A program made the translations under genes and the position numbers. A DNA stretch of 6,131 nucleotides from an uncultured bacterium (GTDB lineage: Bacteria > Bacillota > Clostridia > Lachnospirales > Lachnospiraceae): the NCBI GenBank assembly GCA_937916345.1, contig CALFUE010000047.1, forward strand, positions 1 to 6,131, in the 5' to 3' direction. The notes beneath the pieces were generated by a model, which did not search any database, was not told the DNA's origin, and saw only the letters and a program-made list of their open reading frames with translations. The stretch's first letter is position 1. The number at the start of each line of letters is the position of its first letter. This document shows positions 1 through 5,697 of this stretch, in pieces.

Positions 1-1
1 T

Positions 2-367
2 ATATCCCAGCATCCGACTCTTCACAGACAGGATATGAATATATTCTCGGAGGTTGAGATATCCTTTGCCCAGGCGGCTTTGGGAGACAAGATCAGGATC
101 CAGACCATAGACGGAGAGGTGGAGTACGAGGTAAAGGCCGGTACACAGTCTGATACCCGTATCAGGCTCAAAGGCAAGGGAGTGCCGTCGCTGCGCAATC
201 CCAACACAAGAGGCGATCATTATGTAACCCTGGTAGTCAAGACACCTACTTCCCTGAGCAGCGAGGCCAGGGAACTTCTTGTGAAGTTTGATGAAAAGAC
301 TTCTCATTCGTTGAAAACTACCGAGGAAGGGCATCACAAGGGTGGATTTTTTGGCAAAAAGAAATAA
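2..367 (+). CDS. dnaJ: Chaperone protein DnaJ, C-terminal part (5' end outside window)
   Basis: DnaJ is the cytoplasmic Hsp40 partner that delivers unfolded clients to DnaK and stimulates its ATPase. Only the last 121 or so residues are present: the frame is open from position 2 and the reading continues through the ATG at 35, which is an internal Met (HRQDMNIFSEVEISFAQAALG-type context), not the start. Visible are the second substrate-binding C-terminal domain, with the family hallmarks EISFAQAALGD, the AGTQSDTRIRLKGKGVPSL stretch and RGDHYVTLVVKTP, followed by the dimerisation end (LSSEARELL) and a short Gly/Lys-rich tail (GGFFGKKK). The J-domain, Gly/Phe region and zinc centre lie left of the window. 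No intrinsic terminator follows the stop; a new promoter begins 17 bases later. The family assignment is from conserved motifs known for DnaJ; confidence is high. Confidence 0.95.
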   Translation: MSQHPTLHRQDMNIFSEVEISFAQAALGDKIRIQTIDGEVEYEVKAGTQSDTRIRLKGKGVPSLRNPNTRGDHYVTLVVKTPTSLSSEARELLVKFDEKTSHSLKTTEEGHHKGGFFGKKK

Positions 368-383
368 AAAATAAAAAAATATT

Positions 384-411
384 TTGAAAAAGCTAAAGTA
401 ATTGTTATAAT
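384..411 (+). promoter_or_regulatory. Sigma-70/SigA-type promoter with extended -10, upstream of the J-domain gene
   Basis: A TTGAAA -35 (384-389) is followed after 16 bases by a perfect TATAAT -10 (406-411). A TG one base upstream of the -10 (403-404) gives the extended -10 form. The region is strongly AT-rich. Transcription should start near 418 and would give a leader of about 58 bases before the J-domain gene, probably carrying prmA and rsmE as well. Read from consensus only; not experimentally shown. Confidence 0.75.
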
Positions 412-424
412 TCCCGATATCTTT

Positions 425-455
425 CATAGAACGCTAAAAATCAAGTGTTTCTATG
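425..455 (+). other. Leader hairpin before the J-domain gene
   Basis: CATAGAACGCT (425-435) can pair with AGTGTTTCTATG (444-455), leaving one bulged T and one G-U pair, around an 8-base loop (aaaaatca). It lies between the predicted start of transcription and the ribosome binding site (AGAGG, 463-467). No T-run follows on either strand, so it does not look like an intrinsic terminator. It may stabilise the message or modulate translation; that role is inference. Confidence 0.45.
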
Positions 456-475
456 GCAAAAAAGAGGTTGGGATT

Positions 476-997
476 ATGTACAAACAGGCGGTCTATCAGG
501 GAGAGAAGTTTGAGAAGTGGTGCTTCAGCCAGGCAGTAGAGCTCGAGCACACCAGGTCAGTCCTTGAGGAGCAGAAAAAGCTCCTTGAAAAGGAGCGCGA
601 GAAACTGCGCTGGGATAGGGAAGAGTTTGAGCAGATGAAGGAGTCAAAGAAGAAGCTCCTTGACACAGAGGCTCATATTTTCCAGATGAAGCTTGATGTC
701 CTGAAGAAGGAATACCAGAAGCTGGCTCAGGAGAAGCAGTATGTGGAGAGACAGCGCAAGGAATACGGTGCAGGAAGCGGCTCAAATGCCGGGTCTTCAT
801 CTTCAGGAAAGAATGCCGGCAATGTCAGGTTTGGCACCATATTCTTCAACGGTGTGTTTGACGAGGCGTCATTAAAGAAGCGCTACAAGGATCTGATGAA
901 GATCTACCACCCTGACAATGCCGCAGGCGATACCACTGTTCTTCAGGAGATCAATATGGAGTACGATGTGATGAAAAAGAATTATGGAGTTGCCTGA
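476..997 (+). CDS. Small protein with N-terminal coiled coil and C-terminal J-domain
   Basis: This 173-residue cytoplasmic protein should act as an Hsp70 (DnaK) co-chaperone or specificity factor. Residues about 12-97 are almost entirely charged heptad-like sequence (runs of E, K, Q, L), a long predicted coiled coil. A Gly/Ser linker follows (98-115), then a short J-domain (about 117-173) with the essential HPD triad at 145-147 inside KIYHPDN. Helix I of the J-domain is replaced by a short FFNGVFDE stretch, so the domain is abbreviated. Its position at the C-terminus is the reverse of classical DnaJ. The start is supported by AGAGG 8 bases upstream and a good promoter. The TGA stop is directly followed by the prmA ATG, implying co-translation. 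The client is unknown. I know similar J-domain proteins occur in Clostridia but recognise no gene symbol. Confidence 0.85.
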   Translation: MYKQAVYQGEKFEKWCFSQAVELEHTRSVLEEQKKLLEKEREKLRWDREEFEQMKESKKKLLDTEAHIFQMKLDVLKKEYQKLAQEKQYVERQRKEYGAGSGSNAGSSSSGKNAGNVRFGTIFFNGVFDEASLKKRYKDLMKIYHPDNAAGDTTVLQEINMEYDVMKKNYGVA

Positions 998-1948
998 ATG
1001 AAATACAAAAAAGTGACCATTGCGACCACCACGGCAGCCGAGGATATCGTGTCTGCCGGGCTCTATGAGCTGGGAGTTACAGGGGTCTGCATAGAAAATA
1101 AAGTAGCATTAAATGAAGGGGAGATCGGTGATATGTTCATCGATTTCCCCTTAGATTTAGGTGAGGATGACGGCAGGTCAAGTGTCATCTTTTATCTGGA
1201 GGATGACTCGGAATTACTGCCTGATATAGAGAGAATGCTTAACGATCTGGCACAGACTTTTGACATCGGTGAGGGCACCGTCACAGTCTCCGTGGTCGAT
1301 GACGCCGACTGGATAGACAAGTGGAAGGATTTCTTCCATGGTTTTGCCATCGGGGATATATACATTCATCCCGGATGGGAGAATGGAGATATACCGGGGG
1401 AATACACCCATGTCATCGAGATAGATCCCGGGGTATCCTTCGGCACAGGAAAGCACGAGACCACTTACATGTGTTTAGAAGCGCTGCAAAAGCATGTGAG
1501 GGAGGGAGTGAGAGTACTTGACGCCGGCTGCGGCAGCGGGATATTGTCAATCGCCGCCTTGAAACTGGGGGCAGTGAGTGCCGCTGGCTATGACATAGAC
1601 GAAAACTGCATCACATCTTCCTGTCGGAATCTGGAAAAAAATATTTCCGATCCCGGTCTCTACAGGTTTGAGAGGCTTAATCTCCTGGAGGATGAGGGCC
1701 TTGAAAAGGCTTTAAGGGATGCCCCTGAGGGCGGTTACAGCATAATAGTCGCAAATATCCTGGCTGATGTGATTATACCGATGCTTGGCGCGTTTAAGAA
1801 GCTCTTGAAGAAAGGCGGAGTTTTGATACTCTCAGGCATCATAGATTTCAAAGAGGACGAGGTGAGAGCCGCTCTTGACAAGGAGGGCTTCCGAACAGAT
1901 GAGATAAACCATATGGGAGAATGGGTGGAATGTACCAGTTTTTCGTGA
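998..1948 (+). CDS. prmA: Ribosomal protein L11 methyltransferase PrmA
   Basis: PrmA uses S-adenosylmethionine to methylate ribosomal protein L11 at several amino groups. The 316 residues match the usual length. An N-terminal substrate-recognition domain (about 1-100) precedes the class I methyltransferase domain. Family signatures are DPGVSFGTGKHETT (143-156), SAM-binding motif I DAGCGSGIL (175-183), the acidic YDID that would contact the SAM ribose (198-201), and VANILADV (251-258), the NIL motif typical of PrmA. The start ATG abuts the TGA of the preceding J-domain gene, with GGAG (986-989) 8 bases upstream, and the 3' end overlaps rsmE. The dnaJ, prmA, rsmE order is a familiar arrangement in Firmicutes. 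All key motifs are intact, so the enzyme should be functional. Confidence 0.96.
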   Translation: MKYKKVTIATTTAAEDIVSAGLYELGVTGVCIENKVALNEGEIGDMFIDFPLDLGEDDGRSSVIFYLEDDSELLPDIERMLNDLAQTFDIGEGTVTVSVVDDADWIDKWKDFFHGFAIGDIYIHPGWENGDIPGEYTHVIEIDPGVSFGTGKHETTYMCLEALQKHVREGVRVLDAGCGSGILSIAALKLGAVSAAGYDIDENCITSSCRNLEKNISDPGLYRFERLNLLEDEGLEKALRDAPEGGYSIIVANILADVIIPMLGAFKKLLKKGGVLILSGIIDFKEDEVRAALDKEGFRTDEINHMGEWVECTSFS

Positions 1949-2658
1949 GGGATGACGCCGTGAAGGGCGGCAGGGTGATGATATCCGGATCCGATGCATT
2001 CCATCTGGTGAATGTGGTCCGCGTGAAGAAGGGAGAGAAGATACGCATCTCCACCGACTCGGAGGCAAATTATCTCTGCGCCTACGAAGGTCAGGAGCAG
2101 GGTAACGCGATCCTTACGATAATAGACGAAAATATCTGTAACACCGAACTGAAGAACAGGATACATCTCTTTCAGGGCATTCCGAAGAAGGAGAGATTCG
2201 AATATCTGATCGAAAAGACCGTGGAGCTGGGAGTGCATGAGATTATTCCTGTCCGCATGAAATACTGTGTGGCAAAGCTGGAAAGGGAAAAGGCCGACGC
2301 AAAGGTCGCCAGGTTAAACGGCAAGGCTATGGCTGCTGCCAAGCAGTCAAAGAGGAGCCATGTTCCTAATGTGACGGAGGCAAAGGATTTCACGGAGGCT
2401 GTGAAAAGATCCCGGGATATGGATCTTGTCATAGTGCCCTATGAGAATGCCGCCACACCGCCGATGGAGCTGCTGCGTGAGTATTCCGAAATGAGGAATA
2501 AGGATATCGCCGTATTCATAGGTCCGGAGGGTGGCTTCGCGGAGGAAGAGATTGAGACGCTCCAGGGGTTCTCGCGTATTATCTCACTGGGGGACAGGAT
2601 ACTGCGCACGGATACCGCGGCGATAGTGACACTAGGAATCCTGTCTGTGATGGAATAA
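1930..2658 (+). CDS. rsmE: 16S rRNA (uracil-1498-N3)-methyltransferase RsmE
   Basis: RsmE methylates N3 of U1498 in 16S rRNA in the assembled small subunit. It is a SPOUT-superfamily enzyme with a C-terminal trefoil knot. I place the start at the ATG at 1930 (MYQFFV, 242 residues). The N-terminal PUA-like domain normally begins this way, and GGGAG (1915-1919) sits 10 bases upstream. The in-frame ATG at 1921 would be only 1 base from that site. Motifs: VELGVHEIIPV (98-108), AAKQSKRSHVP (136-146), the SAM-binding GPEGGF (198-203) and LGDRILRTDTAA (220-231) of the knot. The 19-base overlap with prmA suggests translational coupling. No terminator is visible after the stop; the next promoter starts 10 bases downstream. 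Confidence 0.95.
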   Translation: MYQFFVRDDAVKGGRVMISGSDAFHLVNVVRVKKGEKIRISTDSEANYLCAYEGQEQGNAILTIIDENICNTELKNRIHLFQGIPKKERFEYLIEKTVELGVHEIIPVRMKYCVAKLEREKADAKVARLNGKAMAAAKQSKRSHVPNVTEAKDFTEAVKRSRDMDLVIVPYENAATPPMELLREYSEMRNKDIAVFIGPEGGFAEEEIETLQGFSRIISLGDRILRTDTAAIVTLGILSVME

Positions 2659-2667
2659 ACGAAGGTA

Positions 2668-2696
2668 TGGACAAAAGCAACTAAAAAATGTAGAAT
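2668..2696 (+). promoter_or_regulatory. Sigma-70/SigA-type promoter upstream of the small gene
   Basis: TGGACA (2668-2673, 5 of 6 to consensus) and TAGAAT (2691-2696, 5 of 6) are separated by 17 bases. Transcription would start near 2703, about 30 bases before the small gene. It is the only convincing promoter I see between rsmE and thiI, so it probably also serves the desulfurase and thiI when the terminator at 2889-2913 is read through. From consensus only. Confidence 0.65.
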
Positions 2697-2733
2697 TATA
2701 CGTAAGCTGTTATGTTATCAGAGGAGGATAAAA

Positions 2734-2880
2734 ATGGAAGATTACAAAGAGAAATATGCTTATGATCTAGCCGTTCTCTATCTGCAGAGCCACGATCTGT
2801 CGTCTCTGACAACTGAGGATGTGCTGAAGGAATTCGATGACGCATACAGGCGTATCGTTCGAGCGAAGGAAAGCAAATAA
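2734..2880 (+). CDS. Small uncharacterised protein, 48 residues
   Basis: A short gene with an excellent ribosome binding site (AGGAGG, 2722-2727, 6 bases from the ATG) and its own promoter. The product is acidic to neutral and looks wholly helical: MEDYKEKYAYDLAVLYLQSH, a DLSSLTTEDVLKEF middle, then DDAYRRIVRAKESK. It has five Tyr, no Cys, no signal peptide and no membrane segment. The stop is 9 bases before a strong intrinsic terminator and the cysteine desulfurase follows, so it may be either an independent small protein or a translated leader controlling the downstream pair. I recognise no family and assign no function. The site, the codon pattern and the protein-like composition make it likely to be translated. 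Confidence 0.75.
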   Translation: MEDYKEKYAYDLAVLYLQSHDLSSLTTEDVLKEFDDAYRRIVRAKESK

Positions 2881-2888
2881 CAGACTTC

Positions 2889-2913
2889 AGGCACCGAAAC
2901 CGGTGCCTTTTTT
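2889..2913 (+). terminator. Intrinsic terminator between the small gene and the cysteine desulfurase
   Basis: AGGCACCG (2889-2896) and CGGTGCCT (2901-2908) form a perfect 8-bp stem with an AAAC loop, followed by a run of six T (2908-2913). This is a canonical rho-independent terminator on the + strand. It lies within the predicted transcript of the desulfurase, and no promoter is evident between it and the ATG at 2933, so partial readthrough or regulated termination is implied. Confidence 0.9.
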
Positions 2914-2932
2914 CGGTGTATATATAGGCGCA

Positions 2933-4102
2933 ATGAAAAATCAAAGGATAATTTATTTTGACAATGCGGCCACCACGAGAGTCAGAGGAGAGGTGGCGGG
3001 TGCTGTGTCGCGTCTGATGACGGAGGAGTATGGAAACCCCTCCAGCCTTCATACCATGGGGCTAAGGGCAGAGCATATCGTAAATGACGCGAAAAGCATC
3101 ATAGCGGGCAGCCTCAGGGCAAAGGAGAGTGAGATTATCTTTACCTCGGGCGGCACGGAATCAAACAATACGGCGCTCTTTGGCGCGGTGGATGCGAAGA
3201 AGAGATACGGCAGACATATATTGGTGGGCAGTACAGAGCACCCGTCCGTTCTCAGGGCGGCAGAGGAGTTGGAGAGAGTGGGATGCACTGTCATAAAGAT
3301 ACCCTGTGATGCTGCCGGTATACTAAGACTGGATTTTATTGAGCAGAAATTACGGGAGGATCCCGAGATAATACTTGTCTCGACCATGCTGGTGAACAAC
3401 GAAGTGGGGTCTGTACAGCCCGTAGAAGATATAGCAAAAGTTGTTAAAATCCATGGTAAAAACGCACTGTATCATGTGGATGCGGTACAGGCTTACGGAA
3501 AAATGACGATTCGACCCGGAAAATGGGGAGTGGATCTGATGAGCGTCTCGGGTCACAAGTTCCACGGGCCGAAGGGCGTGGGATTCCTGTATATAAGAGA
3601 TGGCGTCAGGATCAAGCCCTATATCTGTGGGGGCGGTCAGCAGAAAAATATGCGATCCGGAACCGAGGATGTCTTTGGTATTCACGGTATGGCGCTGGCG
3701 GCAAAAATTGCTGTTGGAAATATTGACGCAAATTATGCAAAAGTAAAATCATTGGCAACAAAACTTGATAATGGCCTGAAAGCTTTTAAAAATGTGGAAA
3801 TCCACTCGAAAAGTTATCAAAAATTTCCTTATATTTTATCCGTATCCTTCCCGGGAATCCGCTCTGAAGTTTTGCTGCATGCCCTGGATGAGCGGGGAAT
3901 CTGCGTCTCCAGCGGCTCTGCCTGTGCTGCAAATGATAAACATACCAGCGACACCCTGAAGGCGATGGGGTTAAAACCTGAATTAATAGATTCCACCATT
4001 CGTTTCTCCTTTTCTGATGAGAATGAGGAGGAGGAGGTGGAATACCTGCTCGAAGTACTGGGAGAGATAGTACCGAAGCTGGGAGAATTTATCAGATATT
4101 GA
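2933..4102 (+). CDS. NifS/IscS-type cysteine desulfurase, probable sulfur donor for ThiI
   Basis: A pyridoxal-phosphate enzyme that takes sulfur from L-cysteine, leaving alanine and a protein persulfide for transfer. I choose the ATG at 2933 (389 residues) because the family begins with IIYFDNAATT. The frame stays open further left, but that part lies over the small gene and terminator. The ribosome binding site is weak (AGG, 4 bases away). Motifs: TSGGTESNN (71-79), the HP of STEHPS (103-104) whose His stacks on the cofactor, VDAVQAYGK (182-190), cofactor lysine 209 in SGHKFHGPKG, GGGQQ (233-237), and the catalytic Cys 331 in SSGSACAA. With thiI 31 bases downstream, the best-supported role is supplying sulfur for tRNA 4-thiouridine, as the B. 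subtilis NifZ-ThiI pair does. A general IscS-like role cannot be excluded. A local AT-rich patch lies at about 3700-3850. Confidence 0.92.
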   Translation: MKNQRIIYFDNAATTRVRGEVAGAVSRLMTEEYGNPSSLHTMGLRAEHIVNDAKSIIAGSLRAKESEIIFTSGGTESNNTALFGAVDAKKRYGRHILVGSTEHPSVLRAAEELERVGCTVIKIPCDAAGILRLDFIEQKLREDPEIILVSTMLVNNEVGSVQPVEDIAKVVKIHGKNALYHVDAVQAYGKMTIRPGKWGVDLMSVSGHKFHGPKGVGFLYIRDGVRIKPYICGGGQQKNMRSGTEDVFGIHGMALAAKIAVGNIDANYAKVKSLATKLDNGLKAFKNVEIHSKSYQKFPYILSVSFPGIRSEVLLHALDERGICVSSGSACAANDKHTSDTLKAMGLKPELIDSTIRFSFSDENEEEEVEYLLEVLGEIVPKLGEFIRY

Positions 4103-4133
4103 TGACAATTGTGAAGATAGAGAGGATTTTTGT

Positions 4134-5615
4134 ATGAATTATCATGCATTTCTTTTAAAATACGGCGAGATAGCCATCAAGGGCGACAACCGCCACATAT
4201 TCGAGGATACCCTGGTGTCCAGGGTCGGCAATGCCCTCGAGAGCGTGGAGGGAGACTTCCGCGTGAGAAAGGAGAACGGTCGCATATATGTGGAATGCCT
4301 GTCGGACTATGACTGTGACGAGGCGGTGGACGCCCTGAAGAAGGTCTTCGGACTGGTGGCAATCTGCCCGGTGGTGCTGATGGAGGACACCGGCTTCGAG
4401 GATTTGAAGGCTGCCTGTGTCCGGTTTATGGGGGAGGAATACGGAAATATCCCCATGACCTTCAAGGTTGAGAGCCGCAGAGCCAGGAAGAACTATCCGA
4501 TCATGTCTCCTGATATAAACGCGGGCGTGGGAGAGGCCGTGCTCTATGCCTTCGATCAGTACAGGGTGGATGTGCATAAGCCTGATGTACAGCTCAATAT
4601 TGAGATAAGAAATAAAATAAATATCTACTCAAAGGTCATCAGGGGAGCCGGAGGGCTGCCTATCGGATCGGCCGGCAGGGCGATGCTGCTGCTTTCCGGC
4701 GGGATTGACTCTCCTGTGGCGGGATACATGATAGCTAAAAGAGGAGTTAAGATCGACGCGACCTATTTCCACGCTCCGCCATACACATCGGAGCGCGCGA
4801 AGGAAAAGGTGGTAGCACTTGCGAAAAAGCTGGCTGCTTACACCGGTGGAGTCAGGCTGAACATCGTTAATTTCACGGATATACAGCTGATGATCTACAA
4901 GGAGTGCCCTCACGACCAGCTCACCATCATCATGAGACGGTATATGATGAAGATCGCCGGGCATTTCGCGAAGGAGAGCGGCTGTCTGGGACTTGTGACC
5001 GGCTCGTCTACCTCTGAGATCAACGGCGGCGGCACGGTGTACTATGAAAACTGCCTCGCGGATTTCTATGATTACTACGAGTTCCACAACAACACGAGCT
5101 ATTGGACCGATACCGGCTCCCTGTACGCGGTGAATTCCACCCTGAACATGGGTACGAGCTTCTATTGGGACGCGAAGGCGGCAAAATCCGTCGTGACGGT
5201 GGCGGATTCCGCGGTCACCCTGACGGACGACAGCGAGTATGCCATCGCTCTGGGCTATACGAAGGGCGGACAGGACTTTATGACGAGCGAGGAGATGGAC
5301 CCCGGCGCGGAGGCCGTCAGCTATATCGTGAAGAGCCTGACCGGCACGGCGGCCGATCAGGTGAACGGCTATAACATCCTCCGCCTGTATGGGGACAGCT
5401 CTATTTCCGGCGGGCGGATGAAGCTGTACATCGGCGAACGCTATTCAATGAGCATCGAGACGGACGCGGCCTTCGAGCAGAGCGGGAACGCGGTCGCCTT
5501 CACGCTCGACCGCACCGACGCGGGAAACCTCGGCGCGCTGTATGTGAACGGCGAGCTTGTCGAGGGCGCGGGCGTCCACGCCTTCGGCGCTGTGACGATC
5601 ACGGTCGTTGAGTAA
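4134..5615 (+). CDS. thiI: ThiI tRNA sulfurtransferase, truncated at residue 290 and fused in frame to unrelated sequence
   Basis: ThiI adenylates U8 of tRNA and inserts sulfur to make 4-thiouridine; it can also feed thiamine synthesis. The start is firm: AGAGGA (4121-4126) lies 7 bases upstream. Residues 1-165 show the N-terminal ferredoxin-like and THUMP tRNA-binding domains (LLKYGEIAIKGDNR at 7-20, KVESRRARKNYP at 111-122). The PP-loop SGGIDSPVAGYM (188-199) binds ATP, and the FHAPPYTSERAKEKV stretch (212-226) is typical. Homology is clear to CLGLVTG (284-290). ThiI should then continue with a GES-type Q-V-A-S-Q-T segment and about 100 more residues. Instead 203 unrelated residues run to the stop. 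Neither other frame resumes ThiI, so this is not a simple frameshift. The product as written probably lacks s4U activity. The join may be an assembly artefact. Confidence 0.85.
   Translation: MNYHAFLLKYGEIAIKGDNRHIFEDTLVSRVGNALESVEGDFRVRKENGRIYVECLSDYDCDEAVDALKKVFGLVAICPVVLMEDTGFEDLKAACVRFMGEEYGNIPMTFKVESRRARKNYPIMSPDINAGVGEAVLYAFDQYRVDVHKPDVQLNIEIRNKINIYSKVIRGAGGLPIGSAGRAMLLLSGGIDSPVAGYMIAKRGVKIDATYFHAPPYTSERAKEKVVALAKKLAAYTGGVRLNIVNFTDIQLMIYKECPHDQLTIIMRRYMMKIAGHFAKESGCLGLVTGSSTSEINGGGTVYYENCLADFYDYYEFHNNTSYWTDTGSLYAVNSTLNMGTSFYWDAKAAKSVVTVADSAVTLTDDSEYAIALGYTKGGQDFMTSEEMDPGAEAVSYIVKSLTGTAADQVNGYNILRLYGDSSISGGRMKLYIGERYSMSIETDAAFEQSGNAVAFTLDRTDAGNLGALYVNGELVEGAGVHAFGAVTITVVE
5001..5006. other. 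Junction between two sequences of different origin
   Basis: ThiI homology ends with the Gly codon at 5001-5003. To the left, hand-counted GC is about 49% (4861-4980) and ATA, AGA and AGG codons are common. To the right GC is about 60% (5101-5220), 72% (5461-5580) and 63% (5821-5940), and none of these three codons was found in the coding frames. I see no target-site duplication, terminal inverted repeat or integrase next to it. The exact base is uncertain by a few positions because both sides could share a few bases. Confidence 0.8.
5004..5615 (+). pseudogene. C-terminal fragment of an unidentified protein, 203 residues, missing its own start
   Basis: This is the part of the fused frame that does not belong to ThiI. 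It has lost its own N-terminus at the join, so its full length is unknown. The sequence is acidic and rich in Gly, Thr, Ser, Asp and Val, with aromatic clusters near the beginning (YYENC, DFYDYYEF, NNTSYW) and short alternating hydrophobic stretches that suggest beta strands (SVVTVADSAVTL, RLYGDSSI, ALYVNGELV, GAVTITVVE). There is no membrane segment, and no catalytic motif stands out. The pattern would fit a surface, phage structural or Ig-like beta-sandwich domain, but I do not recognise the family and do not assign one. GC and codon use agree with the gene at 5766 and not with the genes to the left. Confidence 0.6.
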
Positions 5616-5655
5616 GCCTATTGCCTAAACCTTACATACCCGGCGCGGCGCGGTG

Positions 5656-5684
5656 TTGACTATACGCTCCGTATACTGTATCAT
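5656..5684 (+). promoter_or_regulatory. Sigma-70/SigA-type promoter upstream of the 'hydrolase' family gene
   Basis: TTGACT (5656-5661) and TATCAT (5679-5684), each 5 of 6 to consensus, are spaced by 17 bases. A second possible -10, CATAAT (5682-5687), would give a 20-base spacer. The AT-rich patch stands out in GC-rich surroundings. The predicted start near 5691 gives a leader of about 75 bases before the ATG at 5766. Confidence 0.7.
5661..5675. promoter_or_regulatory. Palindrome between -35 and -10, candidate operator
   Basis: TATACG-CTC-CGTATA is a perfect 6-bp inverted repeat with a 3-base centre. It begins at the last base of the -35 box and lies in the promoter spacer. A dyad in this place is a typical binding site for a dimeric regulator, either a repressor or, with the alternative 20-base spacer, a MerR-like activator. 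No regulator gene is in the window, so the binding protein is unknown. Confidence 0.5.
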
Positions 5685-5697
5685 AATACTATAAGTC

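Noticed and set aside
35..37. ATG at 35 as the start of a short 110-residue gene
   Set aside because: The same frame is open to the window edge and the preceding codons (ISQHPTLHRQD) match DnaJ, so this Met is internal to a longer gene.
525..800. Minus-strand open frame opposite the J-domain gene, and similar frames opposite prmA, rsmE, the desulfurase and thiI
   Set aside because: They are antisense shadows of well-supported genes, lack ribosome binding sites and encode no recognisable protein.
1921..1923. ATG at 1921 as the rsmE start
   Set aside because: The ribosome binding site GGGAG would be 1 base away and the family starts with MYQFF-type sequence; the ATG at 1930 fits both spacing and homology.
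2917..2926. TATATA-rich stretch at 2919-2926 as a -10 box for the desulfurase
   Set aside because: There is no -35 at a sensible distance (the place is the terminator stem) and transcription would begin at about or after the ATG.
2837..2932. N-terminal extension of the cysteine desulfurase from an ATG at 2837
   Set aside because: These codons lie over the end of the small gene and across the intrinsic terminator, have no ribosome binding site and encode nothing like the family; they are open by chance.
5001..5006. Insertion of a mobile element into thiI
   Set aside because: No integrase, transposase, terminal repeat or returning thiI sequence is seen in the remaining 1.1 kb; a chimeric assembly explains the data at least as well.
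5640..5653. CGGCG/CGCGG run as a meaningful tandem repeat
   Set aside because: It is only a few short imperfect units in GC-rich DNA with no wider repeat structure.
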